Source: Bacteroidales bacterium | Lineage (GTDB): Bacteria > Bacteroidota > Bacteroidia > Bacteroidales > UBA12077 | Length of the DNA stretch: 6,336 nucleotides | Assembly (NCBI GenBank): GCA_030600865.1 | Contig: JAUVUS010000157.1 | Span: forward strand, 1 to 6,336 | Direction: 5' to 3' | Part shown: positions 5,284 through 6,336 of the stretch, piece after piece | Layout of the letters: each line of letters begins with the position of its first letter | Numbering within the stretch: the stretch's first letter is position 1 | The notes under the pieces: model-generated | The model's input: only the letters and a program-made list of their open reading frames with translations | What the model was told of the DNA's origin: nothing | Database searches by the model: none | Position numbers and translations under genes: made by a program

Positions 5284-6336
5284 ATGTTTGAGAGATCAGA
5301 ATTACATACACTTAGAAAAAGAATTAAAGAGCCACGACAATTTATTCAAGTGGTAATGGGGCCGCGCCAGGTAGGTAAAACAACATTAGTAAGCCAAGTC
5401 TTTAAACAGACTGCTATTCCCGGACTATTTGAATCTGCCGATGCTATAGCAGCAGGTAATACAAGCTGGTTGCAACAAATATGGGAAACGGCCCGCCTTA
5501 AAATGAAAACGCAATCGGCAAATGAATTTTTATTAATTATCGATGAAATTCAGAAGATTCCCAATTGGAGCGAAACCGTTAAAAAACTTTGGGACGAAGA
5601 TTCTTTTAACAAACTTCCTTTAAAAGTAATTATTTTAGGCTCTTCACGTCTTTTGTTGCAACAAGGATTAACAGAATCTTTAGCCGGCCGTTTTGAAACA
5701 ATATACCTGACTCATTGGACATTTATCGAAATGGAAAAGGCTTTTGGCTGGAATGCTAATACATATGCATGGTTTGGCGGTTATCCCGGTAGTGCCAATT
5801 TAATCAATGATGAAGAACGATGGAAAAGATACATCCGTGATTCTCTAATTGAAACTAGTATCTCGAAAGATATCCTTATGCTTACCCGAATAGATAAACC
5901 GGCATTACTTAAAAATCTATTTGAATTAGGATGTTTATACTCAGGACAAATATTATCTTTTACTAAAATGCAGGGTCAACTCCAGGATGCAGGCAATACA
6001 ACAACATTATCGCATTATCTCAGGCTATTAGAAACTGCAGGATTATTAGGGGGAATAGAAAAATATGCTCATACAACTATACGTAAAAGATCAAGTAGTC
6101 CAAAATTTCAGGTTCATAACAATGCTCTGTTAAGCGCTCAACAAACAAAAACCTTTTCGGAAGTTCAGATAAATCCTGTTGAATGGGGGCGTATTGTAGA
6201 ATCAGCAGTTGAGGCACATCTCGTAAACCAGGCTTTAAGAGAATATTATTCAGTTTATTACTGGAGAGACAGAAACGATGAAGTAGATTTTATCTTGGAA
6301 AAACAAGGAAAAATCGTTGCAATTGAAGTAAAAAGC
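5284..6336 (+). CDS. AAA-type ATPase with C-terminal DUF4143 region (ATPase 2), 3'-partial
   Basis: The frame opens with ATG at 5284 and remains open for 351 codons to the window edge, so the C-terminus is missing. Walker A is GPRQVGKTT (residues 26-34) and Walker B is LLIIDEIQ (83-90). They are followed by VIILGSSRLLL, ESLAGRF, and the WFGGYPGS block. A region resembling a winged helix (about residues 220-255, including TTTLSHYLRLLETAGLL) comes next. The DUF4143 end has YWRDRNDEVDFIL and IAIEVKS, with E333, D335, E348 and K350 in PD-(D/E)XK-like spacing. It differs clearly from ATPase 1 outside the motifs, so it is a separate lineage, not a recent tandem duplicate. The family's role is unestablished. 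Only a short C-terminal tail, perhaps a few dozen residues, should lie beyond the window. Confidence 0.87.
   Translation, partial: MFERSELHTLRKRIKEPRQFIQVVMGPRQVGKTTLVSQVFKQTAIPGLFESADAIAAGNTSWLQQIWETARLKMKTQSANEFLLIIDEIQKIPNWSETVKKLWDEDSFNKLPLKVIILGSSRLLLQQGLTESLAGRFETIYLTHWTFIEMEKAFGWNANTYAWFGGYPGSANLINDEERWKRYIRDSLIETSISKDILMLTRIDKPALLKNLFELGCLYSGQILSFTKMQGQLQDAGNTTTLSHYLRLLETAGLLGGIEKYAHTTIRKRSSSPKFQVHNNALLSAQQTKTFSEVQINPVEWGRIVESAVEAHLVNQALREYYSVYYWRDRNDEVDFILEKQGKIVAIEVKS

Overview
The window looks like a chromosomal segment of a Bacteroidota (Bacteroidetes) bacterium. The DNA is AT-rich, genes are packed closely without obvious Shine-Dalgarno sites, and two genes are preceded by octamers matching the TAnnTTTG minus-7 promoter element of this phylum. 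The non-coding parts also carry short GC-rich palindromic repeats (CCTGCC...GGCAGG, CCCTTTAGGG, TTCGACAAG types) of the kind often scattered through such genomes. Species cannot be named from the sequence.

Bases 1-2501 are the end of a surface-polysaccharide locus: a 5'-truncated, divergent WecG/TagA/CpsF-family glycosyltransferase, a PAPS-type sulfotransferase and a polysaccharide-deacetylase-like protein. All are on the plus strand with gaps of 5 and 7 bases, so they are probably one operon that transfers and decorates sugars of an O-antigen, capsule or exopolysaccharide. The deacetylase-like gene carries three repeat-like insertions inside its open frame.

Bases 2502-3743 are a decay zone. 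An AbiE type IV toxin-antitoxin operon is doubly broken. The antitoxin abiEi has a TAG where a Trp codon is expected (codon 26). The toxin abiEii is reduced to its first 18 codons and then runs directly into an eight-unit, 21-bp degenerate tandem repeat. After the array come an 18-bp perfect palindrome, a short fragment of a second deacetylase-like gene (the RHDVD region) and a strong hairpin.

Bases 3744-6336 hold two non-identical AAA-type ATPases with C-terminal DUF4143 (PD-(D/E)XK-like) regions. The second runs off the right edge. Between them (4908-5283) lie a 30-codon N-terminal fragment of a deacetylase-like gene, two GC-rich repeat elements and a small inverted/direct repeat cluster just before the second ATPase. 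The two deacetylase fragments flank the first ATPase in permuted order, which points to recombination around that gene. The most interesting features are this rearrangement, the in-frame repeats in the intact deacetylase-like gene, the ruined AbiE pair, and the glycosyltransferase with nearly all its expected catalytic residues replaced. No convincing wholly new system is visible.
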